Shown one piece after another: positions 22,983-31,708 of a stretch of 32,557 nucleotides of DNA. The stretch covers positions 1-32,557 of the forward strand of contig JAKOUL010000082.1 of NCBI GenBank assembly GCA_029776735.1, read 5' to 3'. The stretch is from Dictyoglomota bacterium (lineage in GTDB: Bacteria > Dictyoglomota > Dictyoglomia > Dictyoglomales > Dictyoglomaceae). The stretch's first letter is position 1; each line of letters opens with the position of its first letter. Below the pieces are notes generated by a model. That model had not been told where the DNA came from, did no database searches, and saw nothing but the letters and a program-made list of their open reading frames with translations. The translations under genes were made by a program, and so were the position numbers.

Positions 22983-23390
22983 CTATTTGGAAAGTTTAAT
23001 CTCCTTTGCCTTCTCTATAAGCTCTTCTGCAAACTCTTTATATTTTAAGATATCCTTTCCTGTAATAGAGATTCCAATTTGTAAATTCTTCCCATGTATT
23101 ACTAAGAAGTTAGGTCTCCAAAGAAGATAAATTATAAGGGATAAAGCAGAAAGAAAGTACATCCTTCCCACTAAAAATGCAAAAAATAGAAAGGAGAATA
23201 TTTTATCTCCCTTCTGAGTTATCTCTACTCCTTCTACCTCAGAAAGGAGAAGATACGTATATCTTTCTTCAAAGAAGACCTTTCTCTTTTCTACTATTAC
23301 ATCTTCTTTAACTTCTAATGTGCTTTCTCCTACTAAAAGATCTGAAGGGAGCCCAAGCCATAAAGTAGCAGGTCTTCCTTTTATTTCCAT
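22983..23390 (-). CDS. Small PH-like domain membrane protein
   Basis: The 135-residue protein has N-terminal strands (LEVKEDVIVEKRKVFFEERYTYLLL), then a hydrophobic pair (IFSFLFFAFLVG and LSALSLIIYLLW). C-terminal strands (FLVIHGKNLQIGISI) and a helix ending KAKEIKLSK complete it. This strand-membrane-strand plan resembles small bacterial PH-like proteins of unknown function. It lies just upstream of the GH20 gene and shares its transcript. The ATG is preceded by AGGAGG (nine bases). An upstream leader can form competing hairpins, described separately. No enzymatic role is suggested by the sequence. Confidence 0.65.
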   Translation of the reverse strand: MEIKGRPATLWLGLPSDLLVGESTLEVKEDVIVEKRKVFFEERYTYLLLSEVEGVEITQKGDKIFSFLFFAFLVGRMYFLSALSLIIYLLWRPNFLVIHGKNLQIGISITGKDILKYKEFAEELIEKAKEIKLSK

Positions 23391-23398
23391 AAGTAAAA

Positions 23399-23452
23399 CC
23401 TCCTTCTAAAAATAAATGGAGGAGACTTTTCATCTCCTCTCAAATTATAGCA
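23399..23452 (-). promoter_or_regulatory. Extended -10 promoter and leader hairpin before the PH-GH20 operon
   Basis: On the minus strand TGCTATAAT (23452-23444) is an extended -10. The transcript would begin close to a hairpin GAGGAGA...TCTCCTC (23439-23419), followed by ATTTATTTTT. The CCTCC on the 3' side of that stem (23422-23418) could instead pair with the ribosome site GGAGG (23403-23399). The hairpin may be a terminator for the GH3 gene upstream, an attenuator, or a switch that hides the ribosome site. Confidence 0.45.
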
Positions 23453-23484
23453 TAATAAAACTTATCTCCTTATTGAGTTATAAG

Positions 23485-25734
23485 TTAATCTTTATTCAGT
23501 TCATTCAAAAGATTTTGTACCATCTCTTCGGTAAACTTTCCGCCACCAAAGCCAATAAGACTCCTAAGAGGCATATATCTCATCATTTCAGCAAAGTCCA
23601 TAAGACTCTCTTCAGAAGAACCTGGAAACATGTTTACAAACTGCTGCATTAGTGCCTTAAACTTCTCACTGGCCACAGGATCTTCCATGATATCTCCCAC
23701 GGTAGAGTTTATATGGTAATGCTTCTTAATCTTTGTGGTAGATTTAACAAATACTTTATCTCTTAGTACAATATCCCTTGAAGATTTTCCTATGAGAATC
23801 TCAAACTCACCAGTCTCCACATACCAATCCTTAATATCCACATTGTAATAGGCAAAGGCTCTCTTACTTAGTTCAAAAACTACTTCCTTTTCTTCTCCAG
23901 GTTCAAGTTCTACCTTAGCAAAACCTTTAAGTTCTTTTTCTGGTCTTATAACATCACTCTTAATATCTCTCACATAAAGCTGGATTATCTCTTTACCCTT
24001 AACATTTCCTGTATTCTTTACCTTCACTTTTACTTTTAAGACTTCTTGATCAGTAATCTCTTTCTTATCTAAGGAGAGTCCCAAATACTCAAAAGTAGTA
24101 TAGGAGAGTCCATATCCAAATGGGAAAAGGGGATCTATTTCCTTTTTATCATAGTATCTATAACCTACAAAAATTCCTTCTCTATATTCTACTCTATCAT
24201 CCTCTCCAGGGAAGAATAAATAAGAAGGATTATCACTCAACTTCTTCGGAAAACTCTCTGCAAGCTTTCCAGAAGGATTTACCACTCCAAAAAGTACATC
24301 AGCTACTGCACCACCCCATGCCTGACCACCTAAGTAAGTTTCAAGAATTCCCTTTACTTTATCTACCCATGGCATCTCAATAGGTGAGCCGTTAGATAAA
24401 ACTACTGCTACCTTGGGATTAACTTTTGCCACATTTTCAATTAACCTATTATGGCTTTCAGGCATTCTCATATGAACTCTATCATAGCCCTCAGATTCGT
24501 ATCTTTCAGGAAGTCCAGCAAATACTACAACTACATCTGCCTTCTTTGCTATCTCTTTTGCTTCTTCAATTAAACTTTCATCTATATCATCTTTATCTAA
24601 GCTGTATCCATCTGCATATAGAATATTTGCTTTTCCATTTACTATCTTTAAAATCTCATCATAAGCACTATCCACCTTAGTGGGATTTACATGAGAACTT
24701 CCTCCGCCTTGGAATCTTGGTTTTTTTGCGAAGGCACCAATAAGTGCTATAGTCCCTTCTTTTTTAAGAGGTAGTATCTTATCATCATTCTTCAAAAGTA
24801 CAAAACACTCCCTTGCTATTTCTCGTGCTAATTGATGATGGGCTTCTTTATCGTATGTGGCATTTTCCTTCTTATTCTCTATAGCTTTAAAAACTATCCT
24901 TAGTATTCTTTCCACTGCCTTATTTAAAGCCTCTTCAGACAGCTTCCCACTCTTTACTGCTTCAATAATCTTCTTATCTCCATTTCCTCCATCATATGGC
25001 ATTTGAAGATCAAGTCCTGCCTCAAGTCCTTTTGGTCTATCATTAACAGCTCCCCAATCTGAAACTACAAAACCCTCAAAGCCCCACTCATTCTTTAAAA
25101 TATCCGTAAGAGTATATTTATTTTCAGAACAGTATTCTCCATTTAATTTATTATATGAGCACATTACAGTCCATGGTTTTGCTTCTTTAACTGCCTTTTC
25201 AAAGCTTGCAAGATATATCTCTCTTAGTGTTCTCTCATCTACAATTGCATTTACCGTAAGTCTTCTATGCTCCTGATTGTTTGCACAGAAATGTTTTATA
25301 GATGTACCTACTCCTTGACTTTGAACTCCTTTTATAAAGTGAGCAGCAAGTTCTGAGGAAAGAAGAGGATCTTCAGAATAATATTCAAAATTCCTACCAC
25401 AAAGAGGTGACCTCTTAATATTTACTCCAGGTCCAAGTATAATCTGTACATCTTCCGCTTGACATTCCTCTCCTATGGCTCTACCAACTTTCTCCAAAAG
25501 GTCTATATCCCAAGAAGAAGCCAGAGTCACCGCTGTAGGAAAACATGTGGCAGGAACACTTTTATCAAACATTTCACCTGCTTTTCTTAAGCCATGGGGA
25601 CCATCGGACATTCTTATAGATGGAATACCAAGTCTTTCAATAGGTTTTGTACACCAAGCATCCTTTCCAGAACACAAAGAAGCTTTTTCCTCAAGAGTCA
25701 TTTGCGAGATGAGTTTTTTTAAGTCCCTTTCCAT
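23485..25734 (-). CDS. GH3-family beta-glucosidase, cytoplasmic
   Basis: The 749-residue enzyme has the usual GH3 plan. The TIM barrel includes [22 protein letters not shown] (Lys147-His148) and the nucleophile Asp226 in [10 protein letters not shown]. The alpha/beta sandwich contains [11 protein letters not shown] and, later, YESEGYDR with a candidate acid/base Glu. A fibronectin-III-like domain follows ([20 protein letters not shown]), and then about 80 extra C-terminal residues. No signal peptide is present, so it acts on imported beta-glucosides or cello-oligosaccharides. It lies just downstream of a complete Opp-type importer, as in a known Thermotoga beta-glucoside cluster. It has its own ribosome site GGGAGGT and probably its own promoter. 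Confidence 0.93.
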   Translation of the reverse strand: MERDLKKLISQMTLEEKASLCSGKDAWCTKPIERLGIPSIRMSDGPHGLRKAGEMFDKSVPATCFPTAVTLASSWDIDLLEKVGRAIGEECQAEDVQIILGPGVNIKRSPLCGRNFEYYSEDPLLSSELAAHFIKGVQSQGVGTSIKHFCANNQEHRRLTVNAIVDERTLREIYLASFEKAVKEAKPWTVMCSYNKLNGEYCSENKYTLTDILKNEWGFEGFVVSDWGAVNDRPKGLEAGLDLQMPYDGGNGDKKIIEAVKSGKLSEEALNKAVERILRIVFKAIENKKENATYDKEAHHQLAREIARECFVLLKNDDKILPLKKEGTIALIGAFAKKPRFQGGGSSHVNPTKVDSAYDEILKIVNGKANILYADGYSLDKDDIDESLIEEAKEIAKKADVVVVFAGLPERYESEGYDRVHMRMPESHNRLIENVAKVNPKVAVVLSNGSPIEMPWVDKVKGILETYLGGQAWGGAVADVLFGVVNPSGKLAESFPKKLSDNPSYLFFPGEDDRVEYREGIFVGYRYYDKKEIDPLFPFGYGLSYTTFEYLGLSLDKKEITDQEVLKVKVKVKNTGNVKGKEIIQLYVRDIKSDVIRPEKELKGFAKVELEPGEEKEVVFELSKRAFAYYNVDIKDWYVETGEFEILIGKSSRDIVLRDKVFVKSTTKIKKHYHINSTVGDIMEDPVASEKFKALMQQFVNMFPGSSEESLMDFAEMMRYMPLRSLIGFGGGKFTEEMVQNLLNELNKD

Positions 25735-25766
25735 TTAATATACCTCCCTAACTAAAAGGTTTTTAT

Positions 25767-25795
25767 AGTATACCATGTAAAGTTTCAGTATGGTA
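25767..25795 (-). promoter_or_regulatory. Candidate promoter and operator of the GH3 gene
   Basis: On the minus strand a TATACT (25772-25767) could be the -10, 32 bases before the ATG. It overlaps a dyad TACCAT (25771-25776) and ATGGTA (25790-25795) with 13 bases between. No strong -35 is seen. The operator role is inferred from position only. Confidence 0.35.
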
Positions 25796-25843
25796 CTAAA
25801 TATTTTTGATTCAAGAAGGTTTAAGAAAAAATATAAAGATTTA

Positions 25844-25863
25844 AAAAACTTTAAAAAGTTTTT
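25844..25863. terminator. AT-rich hairpin between importer and GH3 gene
   Basis: AAAAACTT (25844-25851) pairs with AAGTTTTT (25856-25863) over a TAAA loop. On the minus strand it is followed by a T. The stem is almost all A and T, so it would be weak at high temperature and is probably secondary to the stem at 25898-25928. Confidence 0.35.
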
Positions 25864-25897
25864 AGAGGATCCAATTATTGATTTTATTTTTAGAGAA

Positions 25898-25928
25898 AGA
25901 GGGAGAGAATATTTCTTCTCCCCCTCTT
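25898..25928 (-). terminator. Terminator of the importer operon
   Basis: Just after the stop at 25934, the minus strand reads AAGAG-GG-GGAGA, a ten-base loop, then TCTCC-CTCTT (25928-25898), a bulged but strong stem. TCTCTAAAAAT follows. It separates the ABC importer operon from the GH3 gene. Confidence 0.5.
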
Positions 25929-25933
25929 CACTC

Positions 25934-26764
25934 TTATGATACCCTTATATTATCAGGCTCTTCTAAATCTTCCCACTTCTTGTATAAAGTAGGGATACTT
26001 CCAATGAGATTCTTTGTATATTCATGCTTAGGATTAGAGATAATCTCATCAGGAGTCCCTTCTTCTACCATTTCTCCTAAGTACATGATAAAGATCTTAT
26101 CGGAAATATAATAAGCAAGACCAAGATCATGAGTAATGAATATTACTGAAGTATTTGTATCATCTCTCAATTTCTCAAAAAGTTTAATAATACCACCACG
26201 AGTAGAGGCATCAATCATAGATACAGGTTCATCAGCAATAATTAAGGCAGGTCTCAAGAGCCAGCACCTGGCAATCATTATCCTTTGCTGCTCTCCACCA
26301 GAAAGCTGATGAGGATATTTTCCAAGAATGTTTTTAGGTTCAAGCCCCACATTCACTAAAGCTTCTTCTAAAAGTTCTTTTGCTTTTGGATTGTCTGTAT
26401 TTAGCCCCAATAGTTCCAAAGCTTGGTATAAAATTCTGTCTATAGGATAGAACTGATTATAACTGGCAAAAGGATCCTGAAATACAGCATGAACCTTCTT
26501 ATAATAGTTTCTTTTATCCTCTACTGTTTTAATATCTTTCCAAACATTTATACCGTCCACAATAATATCTCCTGATGTGGGAGCCAAAAGCCTAAGTATC
26601 ATTTTAGCAGTGGTAGTCTTCCCAGATCCACTTTCTCCTACTAAAGATACGATTTGCCCTTGGTCCACCGTAAAATTTACATTTTTTACCGCATGGATGG
26701 TCCTTCTTACAAATAAACCCATCTCATACACTTTGTTTAAATCTTTAACTTCTAATAAAGCCAT
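25934..26764 (-). CDS. Opp/Dpp-type ABC importer ATPase, OppF-like
   Basis: The ATPase has Walker A GESGSGKT (residues 43-50), a QDPFASYNQF Q-loop region, signature LSGGEQQR, Walker B LIIADEP and switch His in ITHDLG. It pairs with the ATPase encoded just upstream to drive one importer. I chose the ATG at 26764-26762, preceded by GAGGTG at six bases. The GTG three codons earlier lies within that ribosome site and is less likely. It is the last gene of the operon and is followed by a hairpin terminator. The C-terminus is short and lacks the cysteine cluster of its partner. Confidence 0.92.
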   Translation of the reverse strand: MALLEVKDLNKVYEMGLFVRRTIHAVKNVNFTVDQGQIVSLVGESGSGKTTTAKMILRLLAPTSGDIIVDGINVWKDIKTVEDKRNYYKKVHAVFQDPFASYNQFYPIDRILYQALELLGLNTDNPKAKELLEEALVNVGLEPKNILGKYPHQLSGGEQQRIMIARCWLLRPALIIADEPVSMIDASTRGGIIKLFEKLRDDTNTSVIFITHDLGLAYYISDKIFIMYLGEMVEEGTPDEIISNPKHEYTKNLIGSIPTLYKKWEDLEEPDNIRVS

Positions 26765-26774
26765 CTCTCTCACC

Positions 26775-27770
26775 TCATTTATTGAATAAGAAGCATGCTA
26801 CTTCTCTATCGCCATTTATCTTTTTAAGAACAGGCTCTTCTTCTTCACATATAGGCATCCTGGATGAACACCTGGGATAAAACCTGCATCCTTGAGGAGG
26901 ATTTGCAAGATCAGGAGGAGTACCTGGTATATTAGATAATCCACGTTTCTTAACTTCTGGCTCTGGTGTAACTACTGAAAGAAGAAGCCCTTTGGTATAT
27001 GGATGAAGAGGTTCTTTTATTATATCTTCTATAGGACTATTTTCCACAATTTTCCCAGCATACATTACAACCATCCTCGTAGCAATTTGTCTTACAGTAG
27101 CGATATCATGAGTAATAAATACAACAGACTCCACTATTTCCATCTTTCTTAATCGCTCAAAAGTTTTAAGCACCATCTTTTGGGTTGCCACATCCAAAGC
27201 AGAGGTGGGCTCGTCAGCTATTAAAAGCCTTGGATTTAATAAAGTTGCTACCGCTATAACTGCTCTTTGTCTCATGCCTCCTGAAAGTTCAAAAGGATAT
27301 CTATAAATATAATCAGGACTTACACCTATATCTCTAAATCTTTGTTTTGCTCTTTCAATAATTTCATTCTCATCAAGAGCTCTTTCAAAATGGTCTTTCA
27401 CAAGATCTGAGATAAGATCTCTAATCTTTTTTGTAGGCATTAGAGCATTCATAGCTGATTGAGGTATTATTGATGTTTCTCTTCCCCATACAATTTTTTG
27501 AAGCTCTTGCCTTTCCATTTTATTTAATTCTAAAAAGTTTGCTCCCACATTTAGGGTGATATTACCATCTACAAAAGTTAAAGGTCTTCTAATATTCATT
27601 ATCATTACATTGGAGAGGGTAGATTTACCACAACCACTCTCTCCCACTATGCCCACTACTTCCCCTTTATATATATCTAAAGATACTCCATCTACTGCCT
27701 TTACATATTGATCCCCTTTTGCATAATAGGCTTTTACATTGTTAATTCCTAAGATTAAAGTATCTTCCAT
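26775..27770 (-). CDS. Opp/Dpp-type ABC importer ATPase, OppD-like, with four-cysteine tail
   Basis: About 331 residues with Walker A GESGCGKS (from 43), a IPQSAMNAL Q-loop, signature LSGGMRQR, Walker B LLIADEPTSALD and a His switch in ITHDIA. The C-terminal oligopeptide/dipeptide extension holds Cys295, Cys301, Cys308 and Cys326 (GCRFYPRCSSRMPIC, then REVACF). In related dipeptide importers such cysteines bind an iron-sulfur cluster. The ATG at 27770-27768 is favoured over the GTG at 27779, because the ribosome site GGGAGAGGTGA lies five bases before it and contains the GTG. It overlaps neither neighbour but is tightly spaced. Confidence 0.93.
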   Translation of the reverse strand: MEDTLILGINNVKAYYAKGDQYVKAVDGVSLDIYKGEVVGIVGESGCGKSTLSNVMIMNIRRPLTFVDGNITLNVGANFLELNKMERQELQKIVWGRETSIIPQSAMNALMPTKKIRDLISDLVKDHFERALDENEIIERAKQRFRDIGVSPDYIYRYPFELSGGMRQRAVIAVATLLNPRLLIADEPTSALDVATQKMVLKTFERLRKMEIVESVVFITHDIATVRQIATRMVVMYAGKIVENSPIEDIIKEPLHPYTKGLLLSVVTPEPEVKKRGLSNIPGTPPDLANPPQGCRFYPRCSSRMPICEEEEPVLKKINGDREVACFLFNK

Positions 27771-27775
27771 TACTA

Positions 27776-28618
27776 TCACCTCTCCCTTAACTTAGGATTG
27801 AATACTTCGTCCATTGCTGTAGTAATAATGAGCAAGGAGGAAGTAAGGGCTACTATTACAACTCCTGGTGGGATAAACCACCACCAAAGTCCTCTTCTTA
27901 CTGCTTCCATTAGCGTAGCCCATTGCAAAATTGTCCCTAAGGTAACTCCTTTTGTAGGACCAAGACCAATGAGGCTAAGACTTGCTTCTCCTAAGATACC
28001 ACCATTAATAAAAAGTATAAAAGACATAAAGGTATAGGTAGCAATGGCAGGTATAAGATCCTCTATAGCAAGTCTAAAATCTCCATAGCCTGCCAACCTT
28101 GAAAGATAGACATATTCACGATTGCTTAAACTCATAAGTTGGGCTCTAATGGCTCTTGCAAACCATGGCCAAGATAGAACTCCCAAGATTAGAGCTATAA
28201 CCTCCAAACTTCTTACATTAAGATAACTGGCAATAAGTATAGCAAGAAGAATACTTGGGATGGTAAGAACTACATTTGTAATAGCCATAAGTATTTCATC
28301 TACTACTCCACCTTTAATAGCAGAAAATATCCCTACAAGAAGTCCAATGGTCATAGAAATCAATGCTACAATTACTCCTATATAAAGAGAAGATCTTATT
28401 CCATTTAGAAGCTTTGCCAAGAGATCTCCCCCATAAGTATCTGTTCCTAAAGGGTATTCTTTACATGGGGGTCGTTCTGGTATTCCAGCAAAAGCATTAG
28501 GATCCTTAGGATATAAAATAGGACCTACAAGTCCCATAAGAACTACTATAATAAAAATTGTAATACCTACAATAAACTTAGGATTTTTAAATAAGGGTCT
28601 AAACATTGCTGACCACAT
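27776..28618 (-). CDS. Opp/Dpp-type ABC importer permease, OppC-like
   Basis: The 280-residue permease has a first helix (FIVGITIFIIVVLMGLVG) and an external loop with the OppC-typical RPPCKEYPLGTDTYGGDLLA. About five more helices follow, with the ATPase-coupling loop SREYVYLSRLAGYGD and a later GEASLSLIGLG segment. These are standard marks of the binding-protein-dependent permease family that pairs with OppB. It begins one base after the OppB gene stop and its end carries the ribosome site for the OppD-like gene. It acts in the cytoplasmic membrane as half of the channel. Confidence 0.92.
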   Translation of the reverse strand: MWSAMFRPLFKNPKFIVGITIFIIVVLMGLVGPILYPKDPNAFAGIPERPPCKEYPLGTDTYGGDLLAKLLNGIRSSLYIGVIVALISMTIGLLVGIFSAIKGGVVDEILMAITNVVLTIPSILLAILIASYLNVRSLEVIALILGVLSWPWFARAIRAQLMSLSNREYVYLSRLAGYGDFRLAIEDLIPAIATYTFMSFILFINGGILGEASLSLIGLGPTKGVTLGTILQWATLMEAVRRGLWWWFIPPGVVIVALTSSLLIITTAMDEVFNPKLRER

Positions 28619-28619
28619 T

Positions 28620-29651
28620 TTAGCTACCCTCTCCTTGTCCTAATCTTATTCTTGGATCTACAATTGCATAAATAAAATCTACTATAAAGTTAGCAAGATA
28701 GATCGCAAGTATTAAAATCACAAATATCGCCTGAATTAACTGATAGTCCAAGGTACTTAATGATCTAAAGAGGATATATCCTGTTCCAGGATAATTAAAT
28801 ATAAGCTCAGTAATTAATGCACCTCCAAGAGCAGAACCTAAATTTAGAGCAAGACCTGTTATCTGTGGTAAAAGAATATTTCGGAATACATATTTAAAAA
28901 CTGTAGAATCTCTCATACCTAAATTAACAGCAAAAATCGTATAATCAGCGTCAAGCTCATTAATGACCAGAAGCCTTGTACCAATTGCCCATCCCCCAAT
29001 AGCCGCAATGACTATAGAAAGGAATGGAAGTATATAATGATAAAGTACATCAAGAATAAATGATAAAGAAAAGTGCGGAATCACTCCTTGAGAATAAGCT
29101 CCCTGATTAGGAAAGATCCCAAGATTTACAGCAAAAACATAGATAAGGAGCATCCCAAGCCAGTAATAAGGAATCTGAGAAATCACTAAAGATGAATTTA
29201 AAACTATATTATCAACCCATGTACCTCTTTTATTTCCAGCAACTGCACCTAAGGTATTACCTATAATCCAAGCAATAAGAGTAGCAGGAATAAGCAAAAA
29301 TAAAGTCCACGGGATATAAGGGGCAATTACATCTAAAGCCTTTTTAGGATAATAATGAATAGAAGTCCCAAAATCACCCTTAAAAAGCCTCGTTATAAAG
29401 TCTACATATTGAGCATAAAGAGGCTTTGAAAGACCAAATTCCTCCATTAGAGTCTTTTGCACATTAGATAACATTTCAGGATTGGCACTTCCTACCGTTG
29501 CAATACGGGAGAGAATCTGAGCAAGGGGATTCCCCGGGATAGCCCGGGGAAGTATGAATATAATTGTTATCGCTATAAAGTAGGTTAAAACTAAGAAGAA
29601 TAACCTTCTTCCTAAATACTTAAGAAAGGGCTTAAGTGCATGGTCCCGCAT
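28620..29651 (-). CDS. Opp/Dpp-type ABC importer permease, OppB-like
   Basis: The 343-residue permease starts with YLGRRLFFLVLTYFIAITI and the OppB-typical ILPRAIPGNPL. The extracellular part contains EFGLSKPLYAQYVDFITRLF and GDFGTSIHY, then four or five further helices. The coupling loop reads NELDADYTIFAVNLGMRDS, and a late GGALITELIFNYPGTGYI segment is the family signature. The ATG follows AAGGAGG at about nine bases, and the solute-binding-protein gene ends 36 bases upstream. It forms the importer channel with the OppC-like protein. Confidence 0.92.
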   Translation of the reverse strand: MRDHALKPFLKYLGRRLFFLVLTYFIAITIIFILPRAIPGNPLAQILSRIATVGSANPEMLSNVQKTLMEEFGLSKPLYAQYVDFITRLFKGDFGTSIHYYPKKALDVIAPYIPWTLFLLIPATLIAWIIGNTLGAVAGNKRGTWVDNIVLNSSLVISQIPYYWLGMLLIYVFAVNLGIFPNQGAYSQGVIPHFSLSFILDVLYHYILPFLSIVIAAIGGWAIGTRLLVINELDADYTIFAVNLGMRDSTVFKYVFRNILLPQITGLALNLGSALGGALITELIFNYPGTGYILFRSLSTLDYQLIQAIFVILILAIYLANFIVDFIYAIVDPRIRLGQGEGS

Positions 29652-29687
29652 CAGTTTAAACCTCCTTATATTTCATATTTCATTGAT

Positions 29688-31517
29688 TTATTTTGCTTTT
29701 GAAAGAGCACTAAGTATATCGTCAGTTGGGACCAAGAGTCCACCCTTGCTAACTGGATTGACCCAAGCTGGAACTTTTGGTGTTTGCCCCTTAGGAGCAA
29801 TACCAAATAAAGTAGGAAGAGCCATAGCGTGCCATGGAGAGGAAGGGAACCACCATGGATCTTTAGCAGTTGGGAAGCCAACCCAGTAAGATTCATTAAC
29901 TTCATACCAATGAGCTCCATAGAAGAGTGGAATTGCAGGTAGATCTCTATAAACTATTCTTTGAAGCTGATAGTATAAAGTCTTTCTTACTTTTGGATCA
30001 AGAGTTGCTGCAAGCTTATCAATAATCTTTCCTACTTCTGGATTGTTATATCTTTCAAAGTTTCCATATTGATCCTGTCCAAAAGGCTTATAGAGAGCTG
30101 GATCAAGTACTACTCTATATACGTTCCATGGATGATCATATCCAGGACCTGCAGACCAGCCAAGGATGAAGTCAAAAGTTCCCTGAGTCCATCTGGTCCA
30201 CCATACAGAGTAATCTGGGAATTCGGTCTTTACATCAAGCCCAATAGCCTTCATATTTGCTGCCATCATTTCACACATCATCATCCAGTCAGTCCAACCA
30301 CTTGGTACTTGAATAGTGAATGGACCCATTCTCTTTCCATCTGGGCTGACTCTAATTCCATCTCTTCCTTTCTTATATCCTGCTTTATCAAGAATGTCAT
30401 TTGCTTTCTTAAGATCAGTCTTTACTTTCCCGTCAGGAGAACCCCAGAAGTATTTTGCATATGCACTATCAATATACTGATGATATGCTTCAAAGTCATC
30501 TATAACCATGGATGGATGTGCTTGGTTCCCATAGCCAAAGTATGCTTTATCAAGCATTTCTTGGTAAGGTATTGAGTATGCTATAGCTTTTCTTACTGCA
30601 GGGTCTCTAAGAAGTGGATTATAGTAGCTGATGTAAAGAAGATCTAATCCATCAGGCATGAAGTAAGGCTTATTGTCAAACCATGTTTTAACTGGTAGCT
30701 TTTTGTCTTTCCAGAGAGCAGCTATATCAGGTATAAATACTCCACCCCAATCAGCATTTCCTTTCTCAAAATCAAGGTTTGCTACAGCATTATCCTTATA
30801 AATTACGTTCCCAATATACTTTGGTACAGGAAGTCCAAATATGGATTTACCCCACCAATTGTCAATTCTTCCATATGCTACGATATTAGGATCAGCGTAG
30901 TAAAGCTTATATGGACCAGAAACCACTTGCTTCGCTGGATCATCATTTAGGAAGTCTTTTACTGCTTGTACACCTTTTTTCTCAAGAGGTTCATATACAT
31001 GTTTTGGAACAATTCTTGTATTTAGAGCATATCCTAAGAAAGAGGCATAGTTAACTGCATCTGGTCTCATTATAAACTCTACCGTCTTACTATCTATAGC
31101 TCTTACAGTTTGAATATAGTCCCACCAACCATTTCCAGGACCAATTCCTACTTCCTTTGTTAGTGCAAAAGTAAATACTACATCATCTGCGGTAAGTGGA
31201 GTTCCATCACTCCATGCAGCCTCTTTTCTAATCTTTACTCTAAGAGTTCTCTTATTTACTGCTTGGAAGGATTCCCCGAGTATAGGGAGCCATCCATCTT
31301 TCATATTGCTGTAGAGGAAAAGTGGCATATACATGAACTGTTCAGTTCCATAAGTACTAGATGGGTTATATAAGCTCCACGTAGTCGCAGACCAAAGAGC
31401 TCCCAAAGTATATACAGTCTCATTTCTTGGAAGGGAAGTTTGAGCAATTGAAGAAGGAACAATTAAAAATGTAACTAAAAGTACCCCTAAAAGGACCCCT
31501 AAAATCTTACCCCTCAT
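29688..31517 (-). CDS. Solute-binding lipoprotein-like/secreted protein of the Opp-type importer (SBP family 5)
   Basis: The 609-residue protein has a signal peptide (MRGKILGVLLGVLLVTFLIV to SSIAQ, cleavage near 26) with no lipobox cysteine. The mature part shows the family-5 pattern: VYTLGALWSATTWSLYNP near the start, KIRKEAAWSDGTPLTADDVVFT, the KRMGPFTIQVPS region, and AATLDPKVRKTLYYQLQRIVYRDLPAIPLFYG near the end. It is the first gene of the importer operon. Aromatic richness and the adjoining beta-glucosidase suggest beta-linked oligosaccharides rather than peptides, as known for Thermotoga homologues. The ATG follows AGGAGGTG. Specificity is an inference. Confidence 0.9.
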   Translation of the reverse strand: MRGKILGVLLGVLLVTFLIVPSSIAQTSLPRNETVYTLGALWSATTWSLYNPSSTYGTEQFMYMPLFLYSNMKDGWLPILGESFQAVNKRTLRVKIRKEAAWSDGTPLTADDVVFTFALTKEVGIGPGNGWWDYIQTVRAIDSKTVEFIMRPDAVNYASFLGYALNTRIVPKHVYEPLEKKGVQAVKDFLNDDPAKQVVSGPYKLYYADPNIVAYGRIDNWWGKSIFGLPVPKYIGNVIYKDNAVANLDFEKGNADWGGVFIPDIAALWKDKKLPVKTWFDNKPYFMPDGLDLLYISYYNPLLRDPAVRKAIAYSIPYQEMLDKAYFGYGNQAHPSMVIDDFEAYHQYIDSAYAKYFWGSPDGKVKTDLKKANDILDKAGYKKGRDGIRVSPDGKRMGPFTIQVPSGWTDWMMMCEMMAANMKAIGLDVKTEFPDYSVWWTRWTQGTFDFILGWSAGPGYDHPWNVYRVVLDPALYKPFGQDQYGNFERYNNPEVGKIIDKLAATLDPKVRKTLYYQLQRIVYRDLPAIPLFYGAHWYEVNESYWVGFPTAKDPWWFPSSPWHAMALPTLFGIAPKGQTPKVPAWVNPVSKGGLLVPTDDILSALSKAK

Positions 31518-31543
31518 ACATACACCTCCTATTTATTATTTGG

Positions 31544-31568
31544 GGGTATCTGATGGGACCATACACCC
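31544..31568 (-). promoter_or_regulatory. Leader hairpin of the importer operon
   Basis: On the minus strand the leader folds as GGGTGT...ATACCC, with an inner ATG/CAT pair and a three-base bulge (31568-31544). It lies between promoter and ribosome site. It may protect the abundant binding-protein mRNA or regulate translation. No known riboswitch is recognised. Confidence 0.35.
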
Positions 31569-31586
31569 AGCCCCTTCATGTGAAAA

Positions 31587-31615
31587 ATAATATCATATAG
31601 AAACAATTTTGTAAA
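31587..31615 (-). promoter_or_regulatory. Promoter of the ABC importer operon
   Basis: On the minus strand TTTACA (31615-31610) and TATTAT (31592-31587) each match consensus at five of six positions and are exactly 17 bases apart. They sit about 70 bases before the ATG at 31517. The large palindrome at 31631-31658 lies 15 bases upstream of the -35. Confidence 0.65.
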
Positions 31616-31630
31616 GTGAAAATTTCAAAA

Positions 31631-31658
31631 TAAAATATTAAAAAATTTTAATATTTTA
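31631..31658. repeat. 28-base AT palindrome plus a nearby repeat of its half
   Basis: Thirteen-base arms around a two-base centre form a near-perfect palindrome built only of A and T. A 14-base direct copy of the left half (AATAAAATATTAAA) recurs at 31663-31676; the first copy is at 31629-31642. It is either an operator or UP-type element for the importer promoter just downstream, or an AT-only terminator for the gene ending at 31709, since TTTTG follows the stem on the minus strand. Confidence 0.5.
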
Positions 31659-31708
31659 GTGCAATAAAATATTAAATCAAAATTTTTAAGGTAATACAGA
31701 GGAGATTT

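Noticed and set aside
29666..29920. 84-codon minus-strand open frame overlapping the end of the binding-protein gene
   Set aside because: It is a different frame of a well-supported coding region.
30069..30575. 168-codon plus-strand open frame inside the solute-binding-protein gene
   Set aside because: It is antisense to a strongly supported gene and its translation has no family features.
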